From: Candidatus Kerfeldbacteria bacterium
Lineage (GTDB): Bacteria; Patescibacteriota; Patescibacteriia; UBA9570; XYC2-FULL-38-9
NCBI GenBank assembly: GCA_018500015.2
Contig: JAHBAR020000005.1
Span: 1 to 40,766, forward strand
DNA: 40,766 nt
Direction: 5' to 3'
A model generated the notes under the pieces. The model was not told the origin of the DNA. It was given only the letters and a program-made list of their open reading frames with translations, and did not search any database. Every line of letters begins with the position of its first letter. The first letter of the stretch is position 1. Position numbers and translations under genes: made by a program. Shown here in pieces: positions 1-6,934 of this stretch.

Positions 1-6
1 AAGCCT

Positions 7-39
7 TGGTCGGACGGGTCAGATGTGAATAAGAGACAG
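7..39 (+). other. Residual Nextera/Tn5 adapter (imperfect read-1 adapter plus 19-bp mosaic end): library artefact
   Basis: 21-39 AGATGTGAATAAGAGACAG matches the Tn5 mosaic end AGATGTGTATAAGAGACAG at 18/19; the preceding 14 nt (7-20) match TCGTCGGCAGCGTC at 10/14. Confidence 0.85.
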
Positions 40-119
40 GGGGGGGCCACATCGGGGCGGAGGTCTCCCCGCAGGCCCTCTCGGGCCTCGCCGGTCTGGA
101 CGGGTTCGTCCCCGTCCGC

Positions 120-551
120 ATGGAGAGTGGGCAGTGCAATTCTGTCCACCTCTCCGCCGGTTGGGGGATTACCCCTGATCGGGACGGCGAGGCCCACCTC
201 GACTCGTGGCAGGCCTTCGGGTCTGCCACCTCGACCTACGCGGTTTCGGCCGCGTACCAGTGGGGAGCCTCGAAGGGCCTCAGGCTCTTCGAGGTGGGCG
301 GGGGGGTTTCCGCCATCCGGGTGCACCCGGATGGCACCCCGGACCTGTACCAGGCCGGCCCTCGGGTCGCCTGGATGCCGCGCTTCGGTGCGGCGCAGGT
401 CGAGGCCTGGCTCCGGCCGGGCCTCATGTGGGGTTTTGCGGAGAGTGGATCCGCAGGATGGTCGGCTGCCTTCGGGCAACCGACCATGGCCAGCGCCTTC
501 CGCTGGCAGCCCACGTTGGGGGGAGGGGTTAGCCTTCTGCTCCGTCCCTGA
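120..551 (+). CDS. Possible C-terminal fragment of a hypothetical protein (beta-barrel-like, ends in ...GGGVSLLLRP), belonging to the GC-rich segment
   Basis: Frame is open from right after the mosaic end (codon 33) to TGA 549-551; alternating hydrophobic/aromatic strands; stop lies inside a hairpin. Other frames are also open because of high GC. Confidence 0.35.
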   Translation: MESGQCNSVHLSAGWGITPDRDGEAHLDSWQAFGSATSTYAVSAAYQWGASKGLRLFEVGGGVSAIRVHPDGTPDLYQAGPRVAWMPRFGAAQVEAWLRPGLMWGFAESGSAGWSAAFGQPTMASAFRWQPTLGGGVSLLLRP

Positions 552-603
552 GGAAAGGGACGGAGCAGCACCCCCGTTGGCCTGACAAGCCGTTCGGGGG
601 TGC
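541..603 (+). terminator. Two tandem hairpins, terminator-like
   Basis: TCCGTCCC(541-548)/GGGACGGA(557-564) and GCACCCCCG(568-576)/CGGGGGTGC(595-603), both perfect. Confidence 0.45.
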
Positions 604-642
604 ATCGACATTCGGGCAAAACAATACATACAGGGCATCAAA

Positions 643-708
643 GGAGTGGCGCGGCGTTGTAGAGAAATACAGAAACACTTTCTCTCCGCCGCGCCATCAC
701 TCCTTTTT
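643..708 (+). terminator. Long imperfect hairpin followed by T-run
   Basis: GGAGT(643-647)/ACTCC(699-703), GGCGCGGCG(648-656)/CGCCGCGCC(687-695), AGAGAAA(661-667)/TTTCTCT(679-685), then TTTTT. Confidence 0.45.
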
Positions 709-772
709 CTCTAAACGAGCGTGTTCGCTCCGCTCTCATGGTATATTTCTTTGTCGAGACCTCCGCTGCTCC

Positions 773-877
773 TTCCTCGAACTGTGCTCATGCTTGTGAA
801 GCTGATTTCTCAGACTGATAAGCACCTTCGTTTATAGAAAAAGCTAAAAAACCACTGAATGTACTCGGTGGTTTTTT
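773..877 (+). repeat. 105-bp direct repeat, copy 1
   Basis: Aligned base by base with 1691-1795; single mismatch (861 g / 1779 t). Confidence 0.95.
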
Positions 878-878
878 T
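851..878 (+). terminator. Rho-independent terminator inside repeat copy 1
   Basis: ACCACTGA(851-858)/TCGGTGGT(865-872) followed by T7. Confidence 0.7.
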
Positions 879-901
879 GTTCCTTTAACCAACTCTTTTT
901 T

Positions 902-933
902 AAAGGGGCAGCCCTTTTAAGGGCTGCCCCTTT
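902..933. repeat. 15-bp-arm palindrome AAAGGGGCAGCCCTT-tt-AAGGGCTGCCCCTTT
   Basis: Perfect inverted repeat with 2-nt spacer. Confidence 0.9.
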
Positions 934-944
934 TCGGACCGGCA

Positions 945-1541
945 CTATGACCTCAGATAAATTTCATACTGCTTTGGAAAATTTTCTTTTGCCACTCCAA
1001 AGTATCCAAAAAGCACTTCTGGCAAAGTTTTTATATCTAACCAAGAATATGGGGAGTGCCCTTGGATGTACCATTGGGCACTAGAGTATTTGTATTTAAT
1101 AATGTCGGCGCCACAATCCTCAGCGTTTTTGTGAACATATTTTGAAACGCTGATTAGGTCCTCAGTATTCTCTATGAGACGAGAGCCGTATTTAGCACGA
1201 AACACATGATTTATATGCCCATACTTTTTGTTATAGTATGTAGTGTATCTTTGTATTATCACTTGCATAAATAAAGAAATTGATCGTTCTTTAGTTTGTT
1301 TGAACATGAGATGAAAATGATTTGGAATTAAGCAGTAGGAGAGTATGGTGATATCGTTATAAAAGTTGACTTTTTGGTTTTTACTCGTTGGGTTTAAGTA
1401 ATGACTTATTAAAGAAAGGAAATAATTATAGTCACTTTCGTCGTGAAAAATTTTTTCTTTATTATTCCCACGATCGAATGCATGATAATATCCGCCGGCT
1501 AAAAACGAGCGAGTAACATACTTTGATGGCATAAAAAACAC
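945..1541 (-). CDS. REP-associated tyrosine transposase (Y1/IS200-like, HUH)
   Basis: Motifs AGGYYHAFDRGNNKEKIF, YCLIPNHFHLMFKQ (HUH-type), and SVSKYVHKNAED typical of Y1_Tnp/RAYT proteins; start may be the internal Met at codon 4. Confidence 0.85.
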   Translation of the reverse strand: MFFMPSKYVTRSFLAGGYYHAFDRGNNKEKIFHDESDYNYFLSLISHYLNPTSKNQKVNFYNDITILSYCLIPNHFHLMFKQTKERSISLFMQVIIQRYTTYYNKKYGHINHVFRAKYGSRLIENTEDLISVSKYVHKNAEDCGADIIKYKYSSAQWYIQGHSPYSWLDIKTLPEVLFGYFGVAKENFPKQYEIYLRS

Positions 1542-1630
1542 CGCTAAAAATAAACAAGGAGGGCGGTATTTTTGAGGGTTGGTGATTATTTTTATTGTAC
1601 GCTCTTATCAATTTTTTGTAAAAGCCGGCC

Positions 1631-1661
1631 CCTAAAAGGGCAGCCCCTTTTAGGGCTGCCC
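1631..1661. repeat. Palindrome related to 902-933
   Basis: GGGCAGCCC(1638-1646)/GGGCTGCCC(1653-1661). Confidence 0.8.
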
Positions 1662-1690
1662 TAGTTCTGCCCTAGTTCGCTACTCAACTT

Positions 1691-1795
1691 TTCCTCGAAC
1701 TGTGCTCATGCTTGTGAAGCTGATTTCTCAGACTGATAAGCACCTTCGTTTATAGAAAAAGCTAAAAAACCACTGAATTTACTCGGTGGTTTTTT
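1691..1795 (+). repeat. 105-bp direct repeat, copy 2 (includes terminator 1769-1795)
   Basis: 104/105 identical to 773-877. Confidence 0.95.
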
Positions 1796-1807
1796 AATAA
1801 CCAGTTT

Positions 1808-2083
1808 TTAAGAGCCAAACACTTTTTTCTCCAAACGTTCAACACTAGAAATCATAGCGAATCGTTCAGTGTTAAGGTGGTCAAGTTTCTGCATTATCGT
1901 ATCAAGATTTGTATTGATGTTATCAAAAGTTTTTTCCGAACGTTCTTGAAATTTTTCTAATCTTTCAAAGCGCTCATTTGATTCCATTCGAAATAGACGC
2001 ATTTCATCTCGAAAATATTTGAATTCCGTATAGAATCCTTGAAGGGTTATCTTTTTCTTTTTTGGTGCGACGTTCCTTTTCAT
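1808..2083 (-). CDS. Small coiled-coil hypothetical protein
   Basis: 91 aa; basic N-terminus then heptad-like ERFERLEKFQERSEKTFDNINTNLDTIMQKLDHL. Confidence 0.6.
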   Translation of the reverse strand: MKRNVAPKKKKITLQGFYTEFKYFRDEMRLFRMESNERFERLEKFQERSEKTFDNINTNLDTIMQKLDHLNTERFAMISSVERLEKKVFGS

Positions 2084-2243
2084 ATAACTCGTTACTATTA
2101 AACGAGGGTGATTAAATTACTATACTCCTTCACATATACAATTTCAATACATTTTTTACACACTTTATACACGTTCTTTAGCGAAGCACCACAGGAGAGC
2201 GCGCACCTGTACCCAAGGGCAGGGAAGGGTGTGAAGGCTGGAT

Positions 2244-2272
2244 TTGACAGAAAAAGCAGAAAATTGTATAGT
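2244..2272 (+). promoter_or_regulatory. sigma70-type promoter for secE-nusG-rplKA
   Basis: TTGACA(2244-2249)-N17-TATAGT(2267-2272). Confidence 0.8.
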
Positions 2273-2306
2273 GCGTGTCGGCCCACAGGGGCTTTTTAAA
2301 ATCCAT

Positions 2307-2507
2307 ATGGAACCAGAACAAAAGAAAGGAAACCCTATTTTTCGCTACTTCTCAACAGCTGTTGCAGAGTTGCGCAAAGTAAGCTGGCCTTCACGCTCTG
2401 AAGCATGGCAAAAAACACAGGTTGTTATCGTGTTTAGTCTCATCTTCGCTGTGTTTTTGGGTGCCGTGGATTTTCTCTTGAGTAATCTTATTCAGTTGTT
2501 TTTATAA
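2307..2507 (+). CDS. secE: Preprotein translocase subunit SecE
   Basis: MEPEQKKGNPIFRYFSTAVAELRKVSWPSRSEAWQKT...single TM; directly precedes nusG. Confidence 0.93.
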   Translation: MEPEQKKGNPIFRYFSTAVAELRKVSWPSRSEAWQKTQVVIVFSLIFAVFLGAVDFLLSNLIQLFL

Positions 2508-2510
2508 TGT

Positions 2511-3056
2511 ATGCCTAAGCAGACCGCTCAATTTGGTCGACAATGGTACGTGGTGCACACCTCGTCAGGATACGAAGAAAACGTTTCAGACAATCTTCGC
2601 AAAAGAATCGAATCTCTCGGCATGGAAGAAAAAATCTTCGACGTGCTTGTACCGAAAGAAAAGAAGATCAAGATCCGCAACGGCAAGCGCAAAGTGGTGG
2701 AAGAGAAACTCTATCCCGGCTATGTGCTCGTCAACATGGTGGTGACCGACGATTCCTGGTACGTCGTGCGCAACACGCCGCACGTCACAGGCTTCGGCGC
2801 AACTGGCATGACACCAAAACCGCTCTCTGAAGAAGAGTGGAAAGGGTTGCAACGTCGCATGGGCATCGAAGAACCAACGTTCACGATCGATGTGCAAGTG
2901 GGCGAAACAGTCCGCATTGTCGACGGTCCATTCAAAGAGCTCGAAGGCAAAGTTTCGTCGGTCAACGGCGATCGCGGCACTGTCACTGTCATGGTGTCGA
3001 TGTTCGGACGCGAAACTCCAATCGAACTCGATTCTCTCCAAGTAAAAAAACTCTAA
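2511..3056 (+). CDS. nusG: Transcription termination/antitermination protein NusG
   Basis: WYVVHTSSGYEENV, YPGYVLVNM, VRIVDGPFKELEGKV KOW motif. Confidence 0.97.
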   Translation: MPKQTAQFGRQWYVVHTSSGYEENVSDNLRKRIESLGMEEKIFDVLVPKEKKIKIRNGKRKVVEEKLYPGYVLVNMVVTDDSWYVVRNTPHVTGFGATGMTPKPLSEEEWKGLQRRMGIEEPTFTIDVQVGETVRIVDGPFKELEGKVSSVNGDRGTVTVMVSMFGRETPIELDSLQVKKL

Positions 3057-3065
3057 TTCACATAT

Positions 3066-3491
3066 ATGGCTAAGAAAGTAAAGACGCAAGTCAAACTCCA
3101 AATTCCAGCAGGCGCTGCAAATCCAGCTCCTCCAATCGGTCCAGCACTCGGTCAGCACGGTGTTGCTATCGCAGATTTTTGCAAGCAATTCAACGACCGC
3201 ACCTCATCACAACGCGGTGACATTTTGCCAGTCGTGATCACTATCTACGAAGATCGCAGCTTTGATTTCATCCTCAAAACTCCTCCTGCAGCTGAGCTCC
3301 TCAAAAAAGCAGCAAAGATTCAGAAGGGCTCAGGGAAACCAAATCTCGAAAAAATCGGGAGCATCACCAAAGCTCAATTGCGCGAAATCGCAACAGTGAA
3401 GATGCCTGATCTCAACGCAAACGATGTCGATGCTGCAATGAACATCATTGCTGGTACGGCTCGTCAGATGGGTCTCGAGGTTAAAGAATAA
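3066..3491 (+). CDS. rplK: 50S ribosomal protein L11
   Basis: [30 protein letters not shown]. Confidence 0.98.
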   Translation: MAKKVKTQVKLQIPAGAANPAPPIGPALGQHGVAIADFCKQFNDRTSSQRGDILPVVITIYEDRSFDFILKTPPAAELLKKAAKIQKGSGKPNLEKIGSITKAQLREIATVKMPDLNANDVDAAMNIIAGTARQMGLEVKE

Positions 3492-3541
3492 TATTAATCC
3501 TGTGGGAGAGTAGGGAACTATTCGCTCGCACCACAATTTTT

Positions 3542-4219
3542 ATGAAACACTCTAAACGCTATTCCGCTGTTTCGACCAAAATCGACAGCACAAAAGCTCT
3601 CACTCTTGCTGATGGCATCGCCCTCATCAAAGAGTCCCCGGTAAAATTCGACGCTGGTGTTGAAATCCACGTTCGTCTCGGCATTGATCCATCAAAGTCC
3701 GACCAAATTGTTCGTGGTACAGTCGTGCTTCCACACGGTTCTGGTAAAACGAAAAAGGTGATTGCCTTTGTTCCATCAAGCCTCGAAGCAGACGCAAAAG
3801 CAGCTGGTGCTGACATCATCGGTACAGATGATGTCATCAACGAAATCAAGAACACCGGTAAATGTTCGTTCGATGTTGCTGTTGCAACCCCTGACATGAT
3901 GAAAAAGATTGGTGTGATCGCAAAAATTTTGGGTCAACAGGGTCTCATGCCATCTCCAAAGACTGAGACAGTTGGCACAGATGTGAAGAAAATGATCTCT
4001 GAACTCAAAGGTGGCAAAGTCGCATATCGTTGTGATGACGGTGCTAATGTTCACTTGCTTGTTGGCAGAGTTTCGTTCGCACCTGAGCAACTGACTGCAA
4101 ACATTACTGCTGCTATCGAATCCATCACCAAAGCAAAACCGTCTGAGTCAAAAGGTATTTACCTCAAGAGCGTGGTCATTGCTTCCAGCATGGGTCCCGG
4201 CATCAAAGTCTCATTGTAA
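3542..4219 (+). CDS. rplA: 50S ribosomal protein L1
   Basis: [36 protein letters not shown]. Confidence 0.97.
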   Translation: MKHSKRYSAVSTKIDSTKALTLADGIALIKESPVKFDAGVEIHVRLGIDPSKSDQIVRGTVVLPHGSGKTKKVIAFVPSSLEADAKAAGADIIGTDDVINEIKNTGKCSFDVAVATPDMMKKIGVIAKILGQQGLMPSPKTETVGTDVKKMISELKGGKVAYRCDDGANVHLLVGRVSFAPEQLTANITAAIESITKAKPSESKGIYLKSVVIASSMGPGIKVSL

Positions 4220-4227
4220 AAACTTTT

Positions 4228-4253
4228 ACACCCGCTTGAAGGCGGGTGTTTTT
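4228..4253 (+). terminator. Rho-independent terminator after rplA
   Basis: ACACCCGC(4228-4235)/GCGGGTGT(4242-4249) then T-run. Confidence 0.85.
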
Positions 4254-4257
4254 GTTT

Positions 4258-4287
4258 ACCACGTCGTTCACGAACGACGTGGTTTTT
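4258..4287 (+). repeat. REP-like palindrome/second terminator: ACCACGTCGTTC-ac-GAACGACGTGGT + TTTT
   Basis: Perfect 12-bp arms; core resembles 28911-28930. Confidence 0.85.
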
Positions 4288-4315
4288 GTGCAGCGGAACT
4301 ACTGAAGAGGTAACA

Positions 4316-4420
4316 GCGGGCGGGACCAATGCGGGTTTCCTAGACGAAGCGCAGCAGTGCATCAGTATGCCAATGATGTACTGCGAGCACGGCTAGGGAA
4401 GCATTGGTCCGAAAGCTCGC
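4316..4420. other. 105-nt multi-helix structured element (candidate ncRNA or palindromic element)
   Basis: Nested arms: GCGGGC 4316-4321/GCTCGC 4415-4420; GGACCAATGC 4323-4332/GCATTGGTCC 4401-4410; TTTCCTAG 4336-4343/CTAGGGAA 4393-4400; GCAGTGCATCA 4354-4364/TGATGTACTGC 4374-4384. Confidence 0.7.
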
Positions 4421-4432
4421 GTATGTTATACT
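4404..4432 (+). promoter_or_regulatory. Promoter of dTTP operon, leaderless start at 4441
   Basis: TTGGTC(4404-4409)-N17-TATACT(4427-4432), 8 nt before ATG. Confidence 0.7.
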
Positions 4433-4440
4433 CATTGAAT

Positions 4441-4956
4441 ATGAAGCGACCTTCTTGGGACGATTATTTCATGGCGATTGCACGCATTGTCGCGACGCGC
4501 GGCACATGTGATCGTTTATATGCCGGCGCTGTTTTGGTGAAAGATAAACGCATCATGTCATCTGGGTACAATGGCTCTCCTCCAGGGCTCCCACACTGTG
4601 ATGACGTTGGTCACTTGCTCGAAGAAGGGCATTGCGTGCGCACCATTCACGGCGAGCACAACGCGCTTTTGCAAGCAGCAGTGATTGGCGGTGGTTCAAC
4701 AAAAGGCTCCACAATGTATTCTGTCTATAGCCCATGCATTCATTGCGCGAAATATATTGCAGCAGCAGGAGTCGTGCGCGTCGTCATTGGAAAAATGTAC
4801 CGCAACGCTGGTGTGCTCGAGTATCTTCAGAATGCGGGAATCGAAACTATATTGTATCAACCATCCGAACACTGGAATGATCGCGTGATAGATATTTTTC
4901 AAGCCGACATTGAAGAGCGTAAAGAAAAACCAATAACACTCACTGAAGAGAAATAA
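4441..4956 (+). CDS. dCMP deaminase family protein
   Basis: Zn-binding TIHGEHNALL and SPCIHCAKYI; ORF track starts upstream at 4357, but MKRPSWDDYFM is the likely N-terminus. Confidence 0.9.
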   Translation: MKRPSWDDYFMAIARIVATRGTCDRLYAGAVLVKDKRIMSSGYNGSPPGLPHCDDVGHLLEEGHCVRTIHGEHNALLQAAVIGGGSTKGSTMYSVYSPCIHCAKYIAAAGVVRVVIGKMYRNAGVLEYLQNAGIETILYQPSEHWNDRVIDIFQADIEERKEKPITLTEEK

Positions 4957-4957
4957 T

Positions 4958-5491
4958 ATGCGCATTGTTGGTTTAAGCGGACCAAAATTATCGGGGAAGG
5001 GGACCATCGCACGCTACCTCATTGACCACAAACATGCTGTGGCTTTTTCGATGTCTGGCGTTCTTTCTGACATTGCAAAACGCATGTACATGGAGAACAC
5101 CCGTGCGAACCTCATTGCAATCGCAACAGGTTTACGTTCACAGTTTGGGCAAACGATTTTGGCCGAAGTGCTCGCAAAAGACATTGCGCGTTCTCAGAAT
5201 GAACTCATAGTTATCGATGGTATTCGTCTCAATAGCGAGGTGGATATTTTTTCTAAGCTCACAGGGTTTGAGTTGTGGTACGTCGATGCATCTGTTGAAG
5301 AGCGTTTTCAGCGCGCAAAAATGCGTGGTGAAAAAGTTGAAGAGACGACGATGACATTTGAAGAGTTTGTTGCGCAAGAGTCGGCTGTGACTGAAAAAGA
5401 AATTCAATCCTTACGCTTGCGCGCTCAACACGTGCTTGACAATGTGACCTCAATGGATGATTTGTATCAGGAAATCAACACGCTTCTATGA
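4958..5491 (+). CDS. P-loop nucleotide kinase-like (dephospho-CoA kinase/AAA_18-type, probable deoxynucleotide kinase)
   Basis: GLSGPKLSGKGTIARYL P-loop; context. Confidence 0.7.
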   Translation: MRIVGLSGPKLSGKGTIARYLIDHKHAVAFSMSGVLSDIAKRMYMENTRANLIAIATGLRSQFGQTILAEVLAKDIARSQNELIVIDGIRLNSEVDIFSKLTGFELWYVDASVEERFQRAKMRGEKVEETTMTFEEFVAQESAVTEKEIQSLRLRAQHVLDNVTSMDDLYQEINTLL

Positions 5492-6933
5492 GCGAGAATA
5501 CGTGGCCAATCTATTTTGCTGAGAACTTGATTGTTGGCAATCTCAACTCTTCTGTTGCGGTCGCAACACTCTGGACGCCAAAAGAGGCGTTTGGTAAGCG
5601 TTTGAAAGCGGATAGCTACTGCGTCATGGGTCAGTTGTATTCCAACGATGGAATCAACGCTATTTTGCGTAACACACTCGCACGCCCACAAATTCGAACA
5701 ATCATTCTATGCGGACAAGATAAGATTGCTTCCGCAGATTCGCTTACGTGCTTGGTGAACAATGGCATCAACGAAAAGGGGGAGGTAATAGGCAAAATTG
5801 AGTCACGCGTTGAAAAAGAAATCCCAAAGGAAGCGGTTGATCTCTTTCGTGCGAATGTCAAAGTCGTTGATATGCGTGGCGTGCTCAAGGTGGAAGAAAT
5901 TCAAGCGGCAATTGATGCGGCTCAAGCTGACAATGCACCTTGGGCTGAACCACAGATGTTTCCTGAGCCAGAAATTTCTGCGGACTGGTTTCCATCGGAA
6001 AATTCAACGTATACATTCCGTGGTAAAACTGTTGCACATGTGTGGCCCAAAATTTTGCACAGCATCATGCGTTTTGGTGAAGAAAAAATGACGCACTACA
6101 GCACCAAGCAAAAAGAGTTGTGGAATGTGGTTGCTGTCATCACCGACGAAGACCCAGAACATATTGAGTGGGCACCCTATTTTAATTTTACAAAAGAACA
6201 TTTCGAAGGATACAAACCGCAAGTGATGACTGCGGAACCTGTACCGTCGCTTGCGTACACCTACGGCATTCGTTTACGCGATCATAATGGTGTCAACCAA
6301 GTGCAAAGCATCATTAAAAAAATCAAAGAAGAATATTTTACACGTCGTGCTGTTGCTGTGCTTTGGAATGTTGCCATTGATGACGACTCAACGCATCCGC
6401 CGTGTCTGACTGTTGTGCAAGCTGCAGTGAAATACGACAAGTTGTATCTCACATGCTATTTGCGTAGCAACGACATGTTCCGCGGATGGCCAGAAAATAT
6501 TTTGGCGTTCCGCACTATGCAAAAAGAGATTGCAGACGCTGTTGGTCTTCCTATGGGCCCACTTACGTCGATTTCTGAATCAGGACATGTGTATGAAGAA
6601 AGTTATGTGCAGGTGAAAGAAGTGATTGATCAAGCGTATCCAAAATTGCCATGTGAACAAGATCCTCGAGGCAACTATGTGTTGAAGGTAGATAAAACAA
6701 AACAAGAGATTCAAGTCATCCACATGTCACCTGAGGGTCGTAAAATTGGCATGTACAATGGCACCACAGCGATGGGTATTTTTAATGATATTGCCAATAA
6801 TGGCGGTATCTCTGTTTTTGTACACGCGCTCGATCTCGGTGCTGAACTGCAAAAAGCTGAAATTGCCTTAAAGCTTGGTATTGAGTACACACAAGACCGT
6901 CCATTGCCATTAACAAAAGAAAGCTTAAAATAA
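5488..6933 (+). CDS. Thymidylate synthase with N-terminal MtrA-like (DUF4346-type) domain
   Basis: C-terminal HPPCLTVVQ...LYLTCYLRSNDMFRGWPENILAFRTMQKEIA (ThyA); N-terminal GQDKIASADSLTCLVNNGINEKGEVIG resembles MtrA. Confidence 0.85.
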   Translation: MSENTWPIYFAENLIVGNLNSSVAVATLWTPKEAFGKRLKADSYCVMGQLYSNDGINAILRNTLARPQIRTIILCGQDKIASADSLTCLVNNGINEKGEVIGKIESRVEKEIPKEAVDLFRANVKVVDMRGVLKVEEIQAAIDAAQADNAPWAEPQMFPEPEISADWFPSENSTYTFRGKTVAHVWPKILHSIMRFGEEKMTHYSTKQKELWNVVAVITDEDPEHIEWAPYFNFTKEHFEGYKPQVMTAEPVPSLAYTYGIRLRDHNGVNQVQSIIKKIKEEYFTRRAVAVLWNVAIDDDSTHPPCLTVVQAAVKYDKLYLTCYLRSNDMFRGWPENILAFRTMQKEIADAVGLPMGPLTSISESGHVYEESYVQVKEVIDQAYPKLPCEQDPRGNYVLKVDKTKQEIQVIHMSPEGRKIGMYNGTTAMGIFNDIANNGGISVFVHALDLGAELQKAEIALKLGIEYTQDRPLPLTKESLK

Positions 6934-6934
6934 T

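Larger units (their letters stand above)
40..603. other. GC-rich foreign/chimeric segment at contig end
   Basis: Very GC-rich composition (visibly ~2/3 G+C) against the moderately AT-rich remainder; begins directly after the adapter. Confidence 0.65.
902..1661 (-). mobile_element. REP/RAYT-type unit: Y1 transposase bracketed by GC-rich palindromes
   Basis: Palindromes 902-933 and 1631-1661 share the GGGGCAGCCC/GGGCTGCCCC motif on both sides of a HUH transposase ORF. Confidence 0.6.

Noticed and set aside
25-585. 186-aa ORF starting inside the adapter
   Set aside because: Starts within the Tn5 mosaic end; Arg/Pro/Ser-rich out-of-frame translation typical of GC-rich DNA; overlaps the more plausible frame 120..551.
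773-1795. 105-bp repeats as target-site duplications or attL/attR of an integrated element
   Set aside because: Too long for a TSD, Y1/HUH transposases normally create none, and no integrase or tRNA is present.
2273-2300. Attenuator hairpin in the secE leader (GCCC-aca-GGGGC-TTTTT)
   Set aside because: Stem only 4 bp; too weak to support.
2586-3188. 200-aa minus-strand ORF opposite nusG/rplK
   Set aside because: Antisense to two unmistakable conserved genes; Cys/His/Phe-rich shadow translation.
4316-4420. Degenerate 5S rRNA
   Set aside because: A few words resemble 5S (ATGATGTACTGCG, GGGA.GCATTGGTCC, closing helix), but the length (~105 nt or less) and the missing CCGAAC/loop C region do not fit; treated as an unknown structured element.
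4357-4440. N-terminal extension of dCMP deaminase (MHQYANDVLRARLGKHWSESSRMLYSLN)
   Set aside because: Lies within the palindrome and promoter; homologues are expected to begin at MKRPSWDDYF; an open frame here is coincidental.
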